Source: an uncultured Enterorhabdus sp. (lineage in GTDB: Bacteria > Actinomycetota > Coriobacteriia > Coriobacteriales > Eggerthellaceae). From it: a stretch of DNA of 64,000 bases. A model generated the notes under the pieces. The model was not told where the DNA came from. It made no database searches and worked only from the letters and a program-made list of their open reading frames with translations. A program made the position numbers and the translations under genes. Positions 33,501 to 42,375 of this stretch are shown one piece after another (positions within the stretch are counted from its first letter, which is position 1; each line of letters opens with the position of its first letter). Location: positions 39,517 to 103,516 of the forward strand of contig CANSQM010000006.1 of assembly GCA_947649205.1 (NCBI GenBank), read 5' to 3'.

Positions 33501-33992
33501 TTAGGCGGCGGCCATCTTCAGGATCGTGGCCAGGCTCACACCCTCCACCTCGGCATTGGCGATGGCACCGCCGCCGGGGACGTTGCTCGCGCAGGAACAG
33601 GCCATGATGTAGCTCTCGGCCCCCTCCTCGCTGGCCATTTCATCAACTGTGGCCGTAAAGGAGGCGCCGCCCGGAGCGCTCACGTCAATGGCGCTCGCGG
33701 CTTGGGTCTCGTAGGCGGGCATGGCGGTGCAGAGCACGGCTGCTGCCTTCGCGAACACACCGGCGATGCTCTCGGTGGCGGTCAGTGAGCCCTGGTCGAA
33801 GGAGAAGGTCCCCTCGACGGGAACGGCCTCTACAACGGTAGAGCCGGCGGCCTCCCGGGCCGTGACAGCGGTGGGTGTCGACCCTGCATCGGGGGCATCG
33901 GCGGGGGCGGCGACGGCCATGGTGGCACCGCCGGAGACGAGGGCGACGGCGGATAGGGCGCTGCCAACGATCTTCAGAGTGTCCTTGTGCAT
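33501..33992 (-). CDS. Small exported protein with a truncated sulfite-oxidase-like Mo-cofactor fold
   Basis: 163 residues with a Sec-type signal peptide (about 1-29, ...TMAVAAPA). The C-terminal third, FTATVDEMASEEGAESYIMACSCA...GGAIANAEVEGVSLATIL, aligns by eye with the molybdopterin core of the larger neighbour (LEAMPQTEFTMALACATN...GGSLVSNIPMSGVSVAYLI), including a cysteine at the Mo-ligand position (Cys132 or Cys134). It is far too short for a full enzyme and has no dimerisation domain or haem site. 15 bases after the Mo/haem gene, same operon; it may be an accessory subunit or chaperone-like decoy. GGAAGGA precedes ATG 33992. Confidence 0.6.
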   Translation of the reverse strand: MHKDTLKIVGSALSAVALVSGGATMAVAAPADAPDAGSTPTAVTAREAAGSTVVEAVPVEGTFSFDQGSLTATESIAGVFAKAAAVLCTAMPAYETQAASAIDVSAPGGASFTATVDEMASEEGAESYIMACSCASNVPGGGAIANAEVEGVSLATILKMAAA

Positions 33993-34007
33993 GACGGTAA
34001 ATCCTTC

Positions 34008-35594
34008 CTACTCTTCCACGTTCACGAACAGCGTGACGGGCTTCTTCATCTGCGTGCCATTCACATCAGTGGCCTGCAGTTTCACCTGGTACTTGCCGGC
34101 TTCGGCGGGCGTCCAGTCCATGGAGTAGGTGACCCACTGGAAGGGATCGAAGTTCGTGATCTGGTCTCTAACGGGAAACTCCTGCCAGGTCTTGCCCATG
34201 TCGAAGCTGAAGGACACGCTGGCCAGATCACCCACTACGCGGTTCCAGCTGTACACGGCGCCGGTGAGGTTCACCGGCTCGCCCACCTTGGCGGTGATGC
34301 CGTCCTCTTGGAACCACATGCCGTTGATGGGGTAGCTTGGGGAGGGCTCGTCGGATTCGGCCATCATCGGGCCCTTGAAGTAGCTCTCGTCCTGGGTGAA
34401 ATCGATGGACTGGATGTGCTTCACCTGCCGGGCGCCGGGGTTGCCCAGGGACACGAGCGTCATAGGGGCGCCGTCGTCGTCACTCAAGTCCTCGCCGTAG
34501 TACTTCAGGGCGATGTAGGCATCCTCGGTGTAGGTGCTCGCTTCCAGATTCATGGGCGGGAAGGCCTGCCAGCCGTCGGCGCCGGTGGCGTTCACAGCGT
34601 TCACGCCCTCGGCCAGGCCGCCGCATTGCTCGATCAGGTAGGCCACCGACACGCCCGACATGGGGATGTTGGACACGAGGGAGCCGCCGCGGCCGTTGGT
34701 GGCGCAGGCCAGCGCCATGGTGAACTCGGTCTGGGGCATGGCCTCCAACTCGGCCTTAGTGAAAGAGCGCGGGTTCTTCACGCCAGTCAGGCTCACGGTG
34801 TTGTTCTCGTCGCACACGGCATCGAAGCTGAAGGGCTCGCCGTTCTTCTCGGTGACCTCGGGGCCCCAGTTGTTCACGATGAAAACGTCGTCATGATCGG
34901 TGACGGCCTGGTCGAGTTTCACGTCGAGGGTCGGGGCACTGTCCTGGGTCATGCCGTTGATGAAGCCGCCGAAGAAGCCGCGGGAGTCGACCCAGTTCTG
35001 CTCCATCTCGTTGCCGTCGATGTTGGGATAGCCGCCCAGGGCCGGCTCGTCGTAGAAATCATCCCACAGGATCATCTGGTAATCGCCCTGACCGCCGGCG
35101 GAGTTCATGGCATGACAACTCCAGCAGTTTCCGTTGGCCTCCACGAAGGCGGCGCTGCCGTAATGGCTTGCGTGAATGAGATCGCCCAGATAGGGTCCGG
35201 TGAGCGCCGTGTGGCCTCGATGGCAGGGCTCGCAGTCCTGATAGGTCAGTGCCTTGTCGTAGCCCACATGGGTCAGGATGTGGCTGTAGCCATCCTTCAT
35301 GTTCATAACGTCCCACAGATCTTCGTGGCATGAGTTGCAGCCGCGGTTGCCGGCGTTCAGCATATCGGTGGTGCTGAAGGTATCGTTGAAGTTGCCCGCC
35401 GACTTCTCGGTGAAGTCGGGGCACATTCCCTCGATCTCCTCTGCCGGGGCGCCCCCCTCCTCGGCTGTCCCCGTGGCGGGCGTGGTGGCTTTGGGGGCGC
35501 ACCCCCACAGCGCGAGCGCTATGGCGAGCACCGCGGCGGCTATGGCGAGCGCCATAGCGAGCTTCGAGAACCGCATGGCTTCCCTCTTCCCCAT
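34008..35594 (-). CDS. Exported trihaem cytochrome c/sulfite-oxidase-like molybdopterin oxidoreductase
   Basis: 528 residues. Signal peptide ends in lipobox LWGC (Cys32). The N-terminal cytochrome domain has three CXXCH haem sites (C86, C121, C157). Residues about 235-410 form an oxidoreductase molybdopterin-binding domain with the presumed Mo ligand Cys297 in MALACATNGRGG. Residues about 430-528 form the Mo-co dimerisation Ig-like domain (YSWNRVVGDLASVSFSFDMG). The fusion puts donor or acceptor haems on the same chain. Sulfite, a sulfoxide or another oxyanion are possible substrates; none is proven. AAAGGAGAGG supports ATG 35594. Divergent from a LuxR regulator. Confidence 0.85.
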   Translation of the reverse strand: MGKREAMRFSKLAMALAIAAAVLAIALALWGCAPKATTPATGTAEEGGAPAEEIEGMCPDFTEKSAGNFNDTFSTTDMLNAGNRGCNSCHEDLWDVMNMKDGYSHILTHVGYDKALTYQDCEPCHRGHTALTGPYLGDLIHASHYGSAAFVEANGNCWSCHAMNSAGGQGDYQMILWDDFYDEPALGGYPNIDGNEMEQNWVDSRGFFGGFINGMTQDSAPTLDVKLDQAVTDHDDVFIVNNWGPEVTEKNGEPFSFDAVCDENNTVSLTGVKNPRSFTKAELEAMPQTEFTMALACATNGRGGSLVSNIPMSGVSVAYLIEQCGGLAEGVNAVNATGADGWQAFPPMNLEASTYTEDAYIALKYYGEDLSDDDGAPMTLVSLGNPGARQVKHIQSIDFTQDESYFKGPMMAESDEPSPSYPINGMWFQEDGITAKVGEPVNLTGAVYSWNRVVGDLASVSFSFDMGKTWQEFPVRDQITNFDPFQWVTYSMDWTPAEAGKYQVKLQATDVNGTQMKKPVTLFVNVEE

Positions 35595-35728
35595 GTTCCT
35601 CTCCTTTCTCGATTTATTCGGGCCCGCGCCATCTTTCTTTCCGTTACTTGGGCTGCGGGCTGCTCCCACCATAGGGAAGGAGCCTCCCCTTGAAATCAGT
35701 AAGGGTTGTTGATCTTTTCATGCCGTCT

Positions 35729-35745
35729 CAACAACTCTTGTTGAT
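35729..35745. promoter_or_regulatory. Candidate operator, palindrome TCAACAA-CTC-TTGTTGA
   Basis: Perfect 7-3-7 inverted repeat; an extra half-site TTGTTGA lies at 35707-35713. The right arm overlaps the -35 of the LuxR gene promoter, which suggests autoregulation. Confidence 0.6.
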
Positions 35746-35771
35746 TCGCCAGAAATGCCCGGTGATATGAT
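35742..35771 (+). promoter_or_regulatory. Promoter of the LuxR gene at 35815
   Basis: TTGATT, 18-base spacer, TATGAT with an extended TG. Transcription should start near 35778, which rules out the in-frame ATGs at 35755, 35767 and 35770 as start codons. Confidence 0.55.
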
Positions 35772-35814
35772 GAAGTCGGATAGAAAGAGCTCGAGGACGC
35801 GAGAGGGGATCGGC

Positions 35815-37482
35815 GTGATGCGAGGGGAGCGAGAGGAGCGGAGATCGTCGGAGGATACGCCTCGAAACGGTCGGAGTGCGGCCCCCTCGGGGCTCGGGTG
35901 GACGTTGACGGCGATGGTGGCCCTCGTGTCCTCGGCCATGCTGCTGCACGAATCGGCGAGCTGGGAGCTCGGCTATGTGGTGCTGGCGGGTTCGCCTGTG
36001 AACGTGCGCGCCTACTCGTGCGACGCCCATTCGCTGGGCCTGGTGTTCGGCTACGCCCTTACCCAGGCATGGGGCCCGCGGTTCGCCCTCAGCATCCGCG
36101 ACATGACGGCGTGGCTCGTCTTCTTCGTCGTACAGTTTGTAGACGTGCTGGCGTTCTATTGGCTCATGGGCGGCGCCGGCCCGTTGTTCGCCGTTGTGGT
36201 GGTGCAGTTCGTGGGCGCCGCATCGGGGGCGATGTTCTTTGTGGCGGCCAGTCAGACGGCCTCCGTACTCTCTCCGCGGCAATTCCTGCTGTCGGTGGTG
36301 GCGGTTATTGGGGGCACGACCCTGATCGTGCAGGGACTGTTCAGTGTGCTGGAAACCAACGCGCCCCTTGTCGTATCGGAGTTTTTGCATTTGGGATTGG
36401 TGGGCGCAGCAGCGTTCGCCACGGCGCGCGCGACGCGGCCGGGATCCTGCCTTGTGGCCGCCTACGAGGCGGTGGCCTATCTGCCCATTCGCTGCCAGGG
36501 GCCTCGCGGGGACGATGGGGCTGAAGGGCCATCTGGCACGAGCGCAACTCCGCGCGCTCTTGCAAGTGGTTGGCGCAGCGAGGCGCGGGAGGAGGCCGGC
36601 GCGATGCCATCGTTCGTCCAGCTTGGCGGCGTTCTGCGTCGTGGTCCGCTCTGCGTGCGGCTCTTCCTCATTGTGGGAGCCTACGGTGCGGTATTCGGTT
36701 TTCTGCATGTGGTGCCGTTGGCCCTGCCCCTCGGTGTGGTGGCCCGGGTAAGCTCGTTTCTCATGGGAGCGGCTGTGGCTCTGGCGCTGTTCGTCGCTAC
36801 CATGCCGCCCAGCCATGCTCGGGATGTCTCCTGGATATGGAATCGCTTCTATCGCTTCGTGTTTCCGGTGGTTACCGTAGCGGCCCTTCTGGGTCCCCTG
36901 ACGGCTTCCACTGAGTTCCTGCCAGCGCTTATCATGCAGATGTGCGCGCTGTACTACTTCGACGCGCTTCTGGCCACCGCCTGCTATGCGGTGTGCCGCG
37001 CTATCCACGCCGCTCCCTTCCAAGTATTCGGGCGCGCCTTTCTCATCCGTTCGGTGGGCTTTCTGGCTGGCAATGTCATCGGCTCGGTCGTGCATGATAC
37101 CGTGGTGCTGGATGCGGCGGTATTCAGCGTCGTCGGCACGGCGGTGTTCGTGCTGCTCGTGCTCGTCACCTTCAACACGAACTCCGAGCGCTACGCTAAG
37201 ACAGTCTGGGGCCTTCTGCCCCACGAGGATCCCCGCGGCCGCTATGAGCGCCGTCACGCCGAACGCTGCGATGCTTTGGCCGCAGATTGGGGGCTGACCG
37301 GGCGCGAGAGCGAGGTGCTGCGGTTCTTGGCCGAGGGACGCCGCCCCAAGGAAATCAGTGAGACCCTCGTGGTGTCGGTGGCTACGGTGCGCTCCCATGT
37401 GCATGCTATCTACACCAAGGCCGGTGTGCATTCCGCCGATGAGCTGGCGGCTCTCATTCGGGAAGAGGGCGGGGAGGGGTAG
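35815..37482 (+). CDS. Membrane-anchored LuxR-family transcriptional regulator
   Basis: About 555 residues from GTG 35815 (GAGGGG 7 bases upstream; ATG 35818 is the alternative). A charged N-terminal tail precedes roughly twelve hydrophobic segments with a cytoplasmic loop near residues 205-260, and a C-terminal LuxR HTH (WGLTGRESEVLRFLAEGRRPKEISETLVVSVATVRSHVHAIYTKAGVHS). Divergent from the haem/molybdopterin oxidoreductase operon, its probable target. Fourth member of this regulator type in the window. Confidence 0.86.
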   Translation: MMRGEREERRSSEDTPRNGRSAAPSGLGWTLTAMVALVSSAMLLHESASWELGYVVLAGSPVNVRAYSCDAHSLGLVFGYALTQAWGPRFALSIRDMTAWLVFFVVQFVDVLAFYWLMGGAGPLFAVVVVQFVGAASGAMFFVAASQTASVLSPRQFLLSVVAVIGGTTLIVQGLFSVLETNAPLVVSEFLHLGLVGAAAFATARATRPGSCLVAAYEAVAYLPIRCQGPRGDDGAEGPSGTSATPRALASGWRSEAREEAGAMPSFVQLGGVLRRGPLCVRLFLIVGAYGAVFGFLHVVPLALPLGVVARVSSFLMGAAVALALFVATMPPSHARDVSWIWNRFYRFVFPVVTVAALLGPLTASTEFLPALIMQMCALYYFDALLATACYAVCRAIHAAPFQVFGRAFLIRSVGFLAGNVIGSVVHDTVVLDAAVFSVVGTAVFVLLVLVTFNTNSERYAKTVWGLLPHEDPRGRYERRHAERCDALAADWGLTGRESEVLRFLAEGRRPKEISETLVVSVATVRSHVHAIYTKAGVHSADELAALIREEGGEG

Positions 37483-37555
37483 CTCTGCTGGCTCGTTCGT
37501 CCGTGACGGAGCCGTTCGGTGAATGGCGGCTTGCCTCGTAAGGGGCCGCCCTTGG

Positions 37556-37581
37556 AAAGCCCGCGCCCTTGACGGGCTTTT
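37556..37581 (+). terminator. Intrinsic terminator after the LuxR gene
   Basis: AAAGCCCG / CGGGCTTT stem (37556-37563, 37573-37580) with a 9-base loop and a short T-run, 73 bases beyond the stop codon. Confidence 0.75.
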
Positions 37582-37667
37582 CCCGTGTTTCGCGGCCGGG
37601 GAGGTGACCGGCACGGGGTTCTCGTGTATCGTAGGGAAGAAGTATCCGAACGGAATGCGGAGGCGTT

Positions 37668-38369
37668 ATGGCGTTCGTTGAGTTTCGCGACGTGAGCAAG
37701 ATGTACCAGATGGGCGAAGTGTCGGTGGCCGCCGTGCGCGACATGAGCTTCCAGATAGAACAGGGAGAGTTCGTCGTCATCGTGGGGCCGTCCGGCGCCG
37801 GCAAGACGACGCTGTTGAACATGCTCGGGGGCATGGACTCGGCCACCTCGGGCACCATTCTGCTCGATGGCGCCGAGGTGAGCTCTTTCAACCGCAAGCA
37901 GCTGACCCAGTACCGCCGCCACGACATCGGCTTCGTGTTCCAATTCTACAACCTCGTGCAGAACCTCACGGCCCGGGAGAACGTGGAGCTGGCGAGCCAG
38001 ATCTGCCGCGACCCGCTGCCGGCCGACGAGGTGCTGGCCGCCGTGGGCCTCGAGCAACGGGCCCGCAACTTCCCCGGGCAGCTCTCGGGCGGCGAGCAGC
38101 AACGGGTGGCCATCGCCCGCGCCTTGGCGAAGAACCCCAAGCTCCTGCTCTGCGACGAGCCCACGGGCGCCCTGGACTACGAGACGGGCAAGGCCATCCT
38201 GAAGCTCCTGCAAGATACCTGCCGCACGACGGGCCGCACCGTGGTGGTGGTCACCCACAACAGCGCCTTCACGGCCATTGCCGACCGAGTCATCCATGTG
38301 CGCGAGGGATCGGTGGCCGCTGTGGAGCGCAACGAGGCGCCCCTGTCCGCCGAGGTGCTGGAATGGTAG
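37668..38369 (+). CDS. ABC transporter ATP-binding protein (MacB/LolD type)
   Basis: 233 residues. Walker [10 protein letters not shown] (40-48), Q-loop [16 protein letters not shown], signature LSGGEQQR, Walker [13 protein letters not shown], and the H-loop VVVVTHN. This subfamily pairs with FtsX/MacB-type permeases for export or mechanotransmission. GGAGGCGTT precedes ATG 37668, and the permease gene follows after 46 bases, so the two form one transporter operon. Confidence 0.95.
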   Translation: MAFVEFRDVSKMYQMGEVSVAAVRDMSFQIEQGEFVVIVGPSGAGKTTLLNMLGGMDSATSGTILLDGAEVSSFNRKQLTQYRRHDIGFVFQFYNLVQNLTARENVELASQICRDPLPADEVLAAVGLEQRARNFPGQLSGGEQQRVAIARALAKNPKLLLCDEPTGALDYETGKAILKLLQDTCRTTGRTVVVVTHNSAFTAIADRVIHVREGSVAAVERNEAPLSAEVLEW

Positions 38370-38415
38370 GCGGCCGCCCGGCCTGCGCTCCCTTCGCGAA
38401 GGCGGAGGGGTGCCG

Positions 38416-41400
38416 ATGAGGGCCTTCAGCAAGGACGTCGTCCGTTCCATCCGCCACTCCCTCGGCCGCTTCGTGGCCCTGGCCGCCATCGTGGCCCTGG
38501 GCACCGGCTTCTACGCCGGCCTGCGCATGGCGCCCCCCGACATGAACCTGGCCGCCGACGCCTACTACGACGGTGCCGCCCTCATGGACGTGCGCGTCGT
38601 CTCCACCTTGGGGCTCACCGAGGAGGACATCGAGGCCCTGCGGGCCGTGGACGGCGTGGAAGGGGTCATGGGGGCCTACTCCGCCGACGTGCTGGCCACC
38701 ATGAACGACGAGCAGTACGTCATGCGCGTGCACTCCCTCTCGCCGAGCGCCGCCACAAGCGTTCAGGAGGGCTCTGCCGTCGTCTCCGATGACGGCGACT
38801 ACCTGAACCGCCTCGAACTGGCCGAGGGGCGCTGGCCGGCGGCCCCGGGGGAGTGCGTCATCTTCAACGACAAGGTCATGAGCGGCCCCTCCGAGCTGGG
38901 GGACACCATCGTGGTGGACGGCTCGGTGGGCGAGGGGGCCGACGCTCTGGCGCGCACGGAGTTCACCGTAGTGGGCCGCGTGCACTCGCCGCTCTACGTG
39001 AGCTCCACGGCCATGGGCACGTCCACCATCGGCTCGGGCACGGTGGAGCAGTTCATGTACGTGATGCCCGAGGACTTCGATCCCGACCTGCCCTTCGTGG
39101 AGGCCTACCTCACCGTGGCCGGCGCCGCCGAGCTGCCGGCGAACAGCGCCGCCTACGATGAGCGTGTGGCCGCGGTGGTGGCCGCCGTCGAGGCTATCGC
39201 CCCCGAGCGGGAGCAGGCCCGCGTGGCGGGGCTCCAGGCCGAGGCCCAGGCCGATCTGGACGAGGCGCGGGCCGAGTTCGAGGAGGAGAAGGCCCGCGCT
39301 CAGACCGAGCTGGGGGATGCCCGCGCTGAGCTGGATGCGGCCAAGGCCGAGCTGGACGACGGCCAGCGACAGCTGGATTCCGCGGCGAGTACCCTGGCGG
39401 CCAATGAAAAGAAGATCAGCGACGGCGAGAAGCAGTACGTCCAGGGCACCGACGCCCTCGCGAAGCGCCGGGCCGATGCCGATGCGCAGTTCGCCGAGGC
39501 CCAGGCGGCGGTGGAGGCCAACGAGGCGAACCTGGCCGAAGCGAAGGCGGCCCTGCCGACCCTGGAGGCCTCCCTGGCCCAGGTGGAGGCGGCCCTGGCC
39601 GCTCCGGATCTGCCGGCCGAGCAGCGGGCCCAGCTCGAGGCCCAGAAGGCCGAGCTGGAGAAGAACATCGCCGACATCGGCGCGGCTGCGGTGGCCCTGG
39701 AAGAGGCCAAGGCCCAGCTGGCGGCCCAGCGCACGGCCGCCGAGGAGCAGATGGCCGCGGCCCAGAAGCAGCTCGACCAGGGCAAGCTGGACGTGGAAGA
39801 GGGCAAGACGCGCCTGGAAGAGGGCCGGGCCGAGTACGAGCAGGCCAAGGCCGACCTGGAAGCGGGCCGCGCCGAGTACGAACGAGGCGTGGCCGACTAC
39901 GACGCCGCAGCCGCCGAGGCCAACGAGAAGCTCGATAAGGCCGAACGGGAGCTGGCCGATGCCCAGCAAGAGATCGACGACATCGAGCCGCCGGACTGGC
40001 TCGTTATGGACCGCTCAAAGAACTTCGGTCTGGTCAGCTTCGAGAACGACGCTGCTCGCGTCGACGCCATCGCCTCCTTCTTCCCCCTCATCTTCTTCCT
40101 CGTGGCGGCATTGGTGGCCCTCACCACCATGACCCGCATGGTGGAGGAGGAGCGCATGCTCATCGGTACCTTCAAGGCCCTCGGCTACTCCCGGGCGCGC
40201 ATCACGTCGAAGTACCTCATCTACGCGGCCCTGGCCGCCGGCCTCGGCAGCCTCATCGGTATCGGGGTCCTCTCCCAGCTGCTGCCGTGGGTGGTCATGG
40301 AGGCCTACTCCATCGTCTACTACGTGCCGAACGGCCCTCTGGCTGTGGACTGGCCCATCGCCCTGGCCGCTGCCGGCATCGGCGTGGGCATCACCCTGGC
40401 CGCCACTTGGGCCGCTGCGGCCGCCACCCTGCGCGAGACTCCGGCCGCCCTCATGCAGCCGCCGGCGCCCAAGGCGGGCAAGCGCATTCTCCTGGAGCAT
40501 ATCGGCCCCCTGTGGCGGCGCCTGTCGTTCTCGTGGAAGGTCACCTTCCGCAACATCTTCCGCTACAAGCGCCGCCTCATCATGACCTGCGTGGGCATTG
40601 CCGGCTGCACGGCCCTGCTGCTCACGGGTCTGGGGCTCCAGAACTCCATCAACGACATCATCGACGTGCAGTACGGCGAGATCGTGGACTACAACGTCGT
40701 CATCACCGAGAAAGAGGACGCCGCCGACGCCGATCGCGAGGCCGCGCGCGCCCTGTTGGACGATAAGGACCAGCTGCCCGTGGCCGTGCGCGCCACCGAG
40801 GCCTCCCTGATCGCGGTGGGCGCCAATGGCACCGAGGCCATGACCACCATTGTGGCCCCCGACGACCCCTTGGCCTTCCAGGGGCTCTGGCACTTCCGCG
40901 CCCGGGAAGGCCACGAGGCGCGCGACCTGACCGATGAGGGAGCTATCGTCACCGAGAAGCTCGCGGTGAAGCTGGGGCTTTCCGTGGGCGACGAGATCAC
41001 CTTCGCCGAGCAGGACGACCTGGGCAACGCCACGGCCGTCACCTACACCGTGCCCGTGGCCGCCGTCGTCGAGAACTACATCGGCGACTACGCCTTCATG
41101 ACGCCCGCGGTCTTCGAGCGCACCTTCGGCGAGGAGCCGGACAACCTTACAGTATACGCCCGGGCCACCGACGACGGGGAAGCGCGGGCGGCCCTCTCCG
41201 AGGCCCTGCGCGCGACCGGGGCCGTGGACACCGTGGCCTTCAACGACGAGGTCATCGACTCCTATCGCCAGATGCTGAAGTCGGTGGACATGGTCGTGGT
41301 GGTGCTCGTGGTGGCCGCGGCGGCGCTGGCCTTCATCGTGCTGTACAACCTCACGAACATCAATATCACCGAGCGGGCCCGCGAGATCGCCACGCTGAAG

Positions 41401-41685
41401 GTGCTCGGCTTCACGCCCCGGGAGGTGAACGCCTACATCTTCCGCGAGATCGTGCTGCTCACCATCCTGGGGGCGCTTGTGGGACTGGGGCTCGGCGTGG
41501 TGCTGGAAGGGTTCGTGGTGGTCACCGCCGAGGTGGACCAGGTGATGTTCGGCCGCACCATCCATGCCGCGAGCTTCGGGATCGCCTTTGCGCTCACCAT
41601 GGTGTTCACCGCCGTGGTCATGGTGGCCATGCGACCCAAGCTGGCGAAGATCGACATGGTGGAGAGCCTGAAGAGCAACGAATAG
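38416..41685 (+). CDS. FtsX-like ABC permease with a long extracellular coiled coil
   Basis: 1089 residues, one chain holding two FtsX domains. TM1 is near residues 18-38. A large extracytoplasmic region follows, with a MacB_PCD-like part (about 45-240) and then an Ala/Glu/Lys/Gln-rich coiled coil of roughly 280 residues (about 275-555; repeated 'LDEAKAEL'-type heptads). Three TMs (about 555-680), a second periplasmic domain (about 740-950) and three final TMs follow. The coiled coil suggests a long stalk reaching into the cell wall, as in MacB-like and YknZ-like systems of Firmicutes/Actinobacteria. GGAGGGG precedes ATG 38416. Cargo unknown. Confidence 0.9.
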   Translation: MRAFSKDVVRSIRHSLGRFVALAAIVALGTGFYAGLRMAPPDMNLAADAYYDGAALMDVRVVSTLGLTEEDIEALRAVDGVEGVMGAYSADVLATMNDEQYVMRVHSLSPSAATSVQEGSAVVSDDGDYLNRLELAEGRWPAAPGECVIFNDKVMSGPSELGDTIVVDGSVGEGADALARTEFTVVGRVHSPLYVSSTAMGTSTIGSGTVEQFMYVMPEDFDPDLPFVEAYLTVAGAAELPANSAAYDERVAAVVAAVEAIAPEREQARVAGLQAEAQADLDEARAEFEEEKARAQTELGDARAELDAAKAELDDGQRQLDSAASTLAANEKKISDGEKQYVQGTDALAKRRADADAQFAEAQAAVEANEANLAEAKAALPTLEASLAQVEAALAAPDLPAEQRAQLEAQKAELEKNIADIGAAAVALEEAKAQLAAQRTAAEEQMAAAQKQLDQGKLDVEEGKTRLEEGRAEYEQAKADLEAGRAEYERGVADYDAAAAEANEKLDKAERELADAQQEIDDIEPPDWLVMDRSKNFGLVSFENDAARVDAIASFFPLIFFLVAALVALTTMTRMVEEERMLIGTFKALGYSRARITSKYLIYAALAAGLGSLIGIGVLSQLLPWVVMEAYSIVYYVPNGPLAVDWPIALAAAGIGVGITLAATWAAAAATLRETPAALMQPPAPKAGKRILLEHIGPLWRRLSFSWKVTFRNIFRYKRRLIMTCVGIAGCTALLLTGLGLQNSINDIIDVQYGEIVDYNVVITEKEDAADADREAARALLDDKDQLPVAVRATEASLIAVGANGTEAMTTIVAPDDPLAFQGLWHFRAREGHEARDLTDEGAIVTEKLAVKLGLSVGDEITFAEQDDLGNATAVTYTVPVAAVVENYIGDYAFMTPAVFERTFGEEPDNLTVYARATDDGEARAALSEALRATGAVDTVAFNDEVIDSYRQMLKSVDMVVVVLVVAAAALAFIVLYNLTNINITERAREIATLKVLGFTPREVNAYIFREIVLLTILGALVGLGLGVVLEGFVVVTAEVDQVMFGRTIHAASFGIAFALTMVFTAVVMVAMRPKLAKIDMVESLKSNE

Positions 41686-41709
41686 CCGTCCGGCTGTCGG
41701 GATTGCTCG

Positions 41710-42342
41710 CTACTTCGTGATCTTTCCCTGCTCGACCCACCGGCGGATGCGGTAGCTCACTCCCAGGTCGTCGCAGATGGTCTGGCAGGCGGCCTCTTCT
41801 TCGGGGGTGAGGGTGGTCTCCACCGTGGTCATGGTCACCTCGGGCACATATCGGCTGACCTTGCGGGCGAAATCCAGCATGGCGGGGAAGGCCTCCTCGC
41901 CGAAGCGGCTGCGCGTCAGCTCGGCGTAGCGCTCGGGGCTTGGGGTGTTCAGCGAGATGGATACCGCATCGACGATGCCCGCGAACTCGGGCGCGATATC
42001 GCGGTCGCAGATCAGCGATCCCTGGCCGTTGGTGTTCACGCGCACGGGCAACCCGTAGGTCTCCTTCACGTAGGCGGCCACGGGCTTCAGCACCTCCCAT
42101 GCCTCGGTGGGCTCGCCGAAGCCGCAGAAGACCACTTCGCCGTAGCGGCTCATGTCGAATTTCGCGAACTCGTCGCGCACTTCCTCGAACGTGGGCTCGC
42201 GCTCAAGCCACAGGCTGTCCGATCCACAGACCGATTCTCCCTGGCTGCGCAGGCAGAAGGTGCAGCGGCACGAGCAGCGGTTCGTCAGGTTCACGTACAG
42301 GCCGTCATACACCTCGTACAGCATGGTCATGGCTTTCGACAC
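41710..42342 (-). CDS. Radical SAM protein, TatD-linked type
   Basis: 210 residues from GTG 42342 (AAAGGA upstream). CX3CX2C cluster: C23, C27, C30 in TNRCSCRCTFCLR. Then VVFCGFGEPTEAW and RVNTNGQ, which fit a compact radical SAM barrel of the family often found beside or fused to TatD. There is no tatD gene next to it here; tatD is 28 kb away. The target is unknown. Second gene after pdxY-like kinase, 33 bases away, so co-transcribed. Confidence 0.8.
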   Translation of the reverse strand: MSKAMTMLYEVYDGLYVNLTNRCSCRCTFCLRSQGESVCGSDSLWLEREPTFEEVRDEFAKFDMSRYGEVVFCGFGEPTEAWEVLKPVAAYVKETYGLPVRVNTNGQGSLICDRDIAPEFAGIVDAVSISLNTPSPERYAELTRSRFGEEAFPAMLDFARKVSRYVPEVTMTTVETTLTPEEEAACQTICDDLGVSYRIRRWVEQGKITK

Positions 42343-42375
42343 GGTGCGTCCTTTCTCGTTCGGCGTGTCCGGCTT

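Noticed and set aside
35755..35772. ATG codons 35755, 35767 and 35770 as start of the LuxR gene
   Set aside because: They overlap the extended -10 box TGATATGAT, so they would not be on the transcript.
41710..42342. Anaerobic ribonucleotide reductase or pyruvate formate-lyase activase
   Set aside because: The CX3CX2C context and size fit the TatD-linked radical SAM group better, and no glycyl-radical enzyme gene is nearby.
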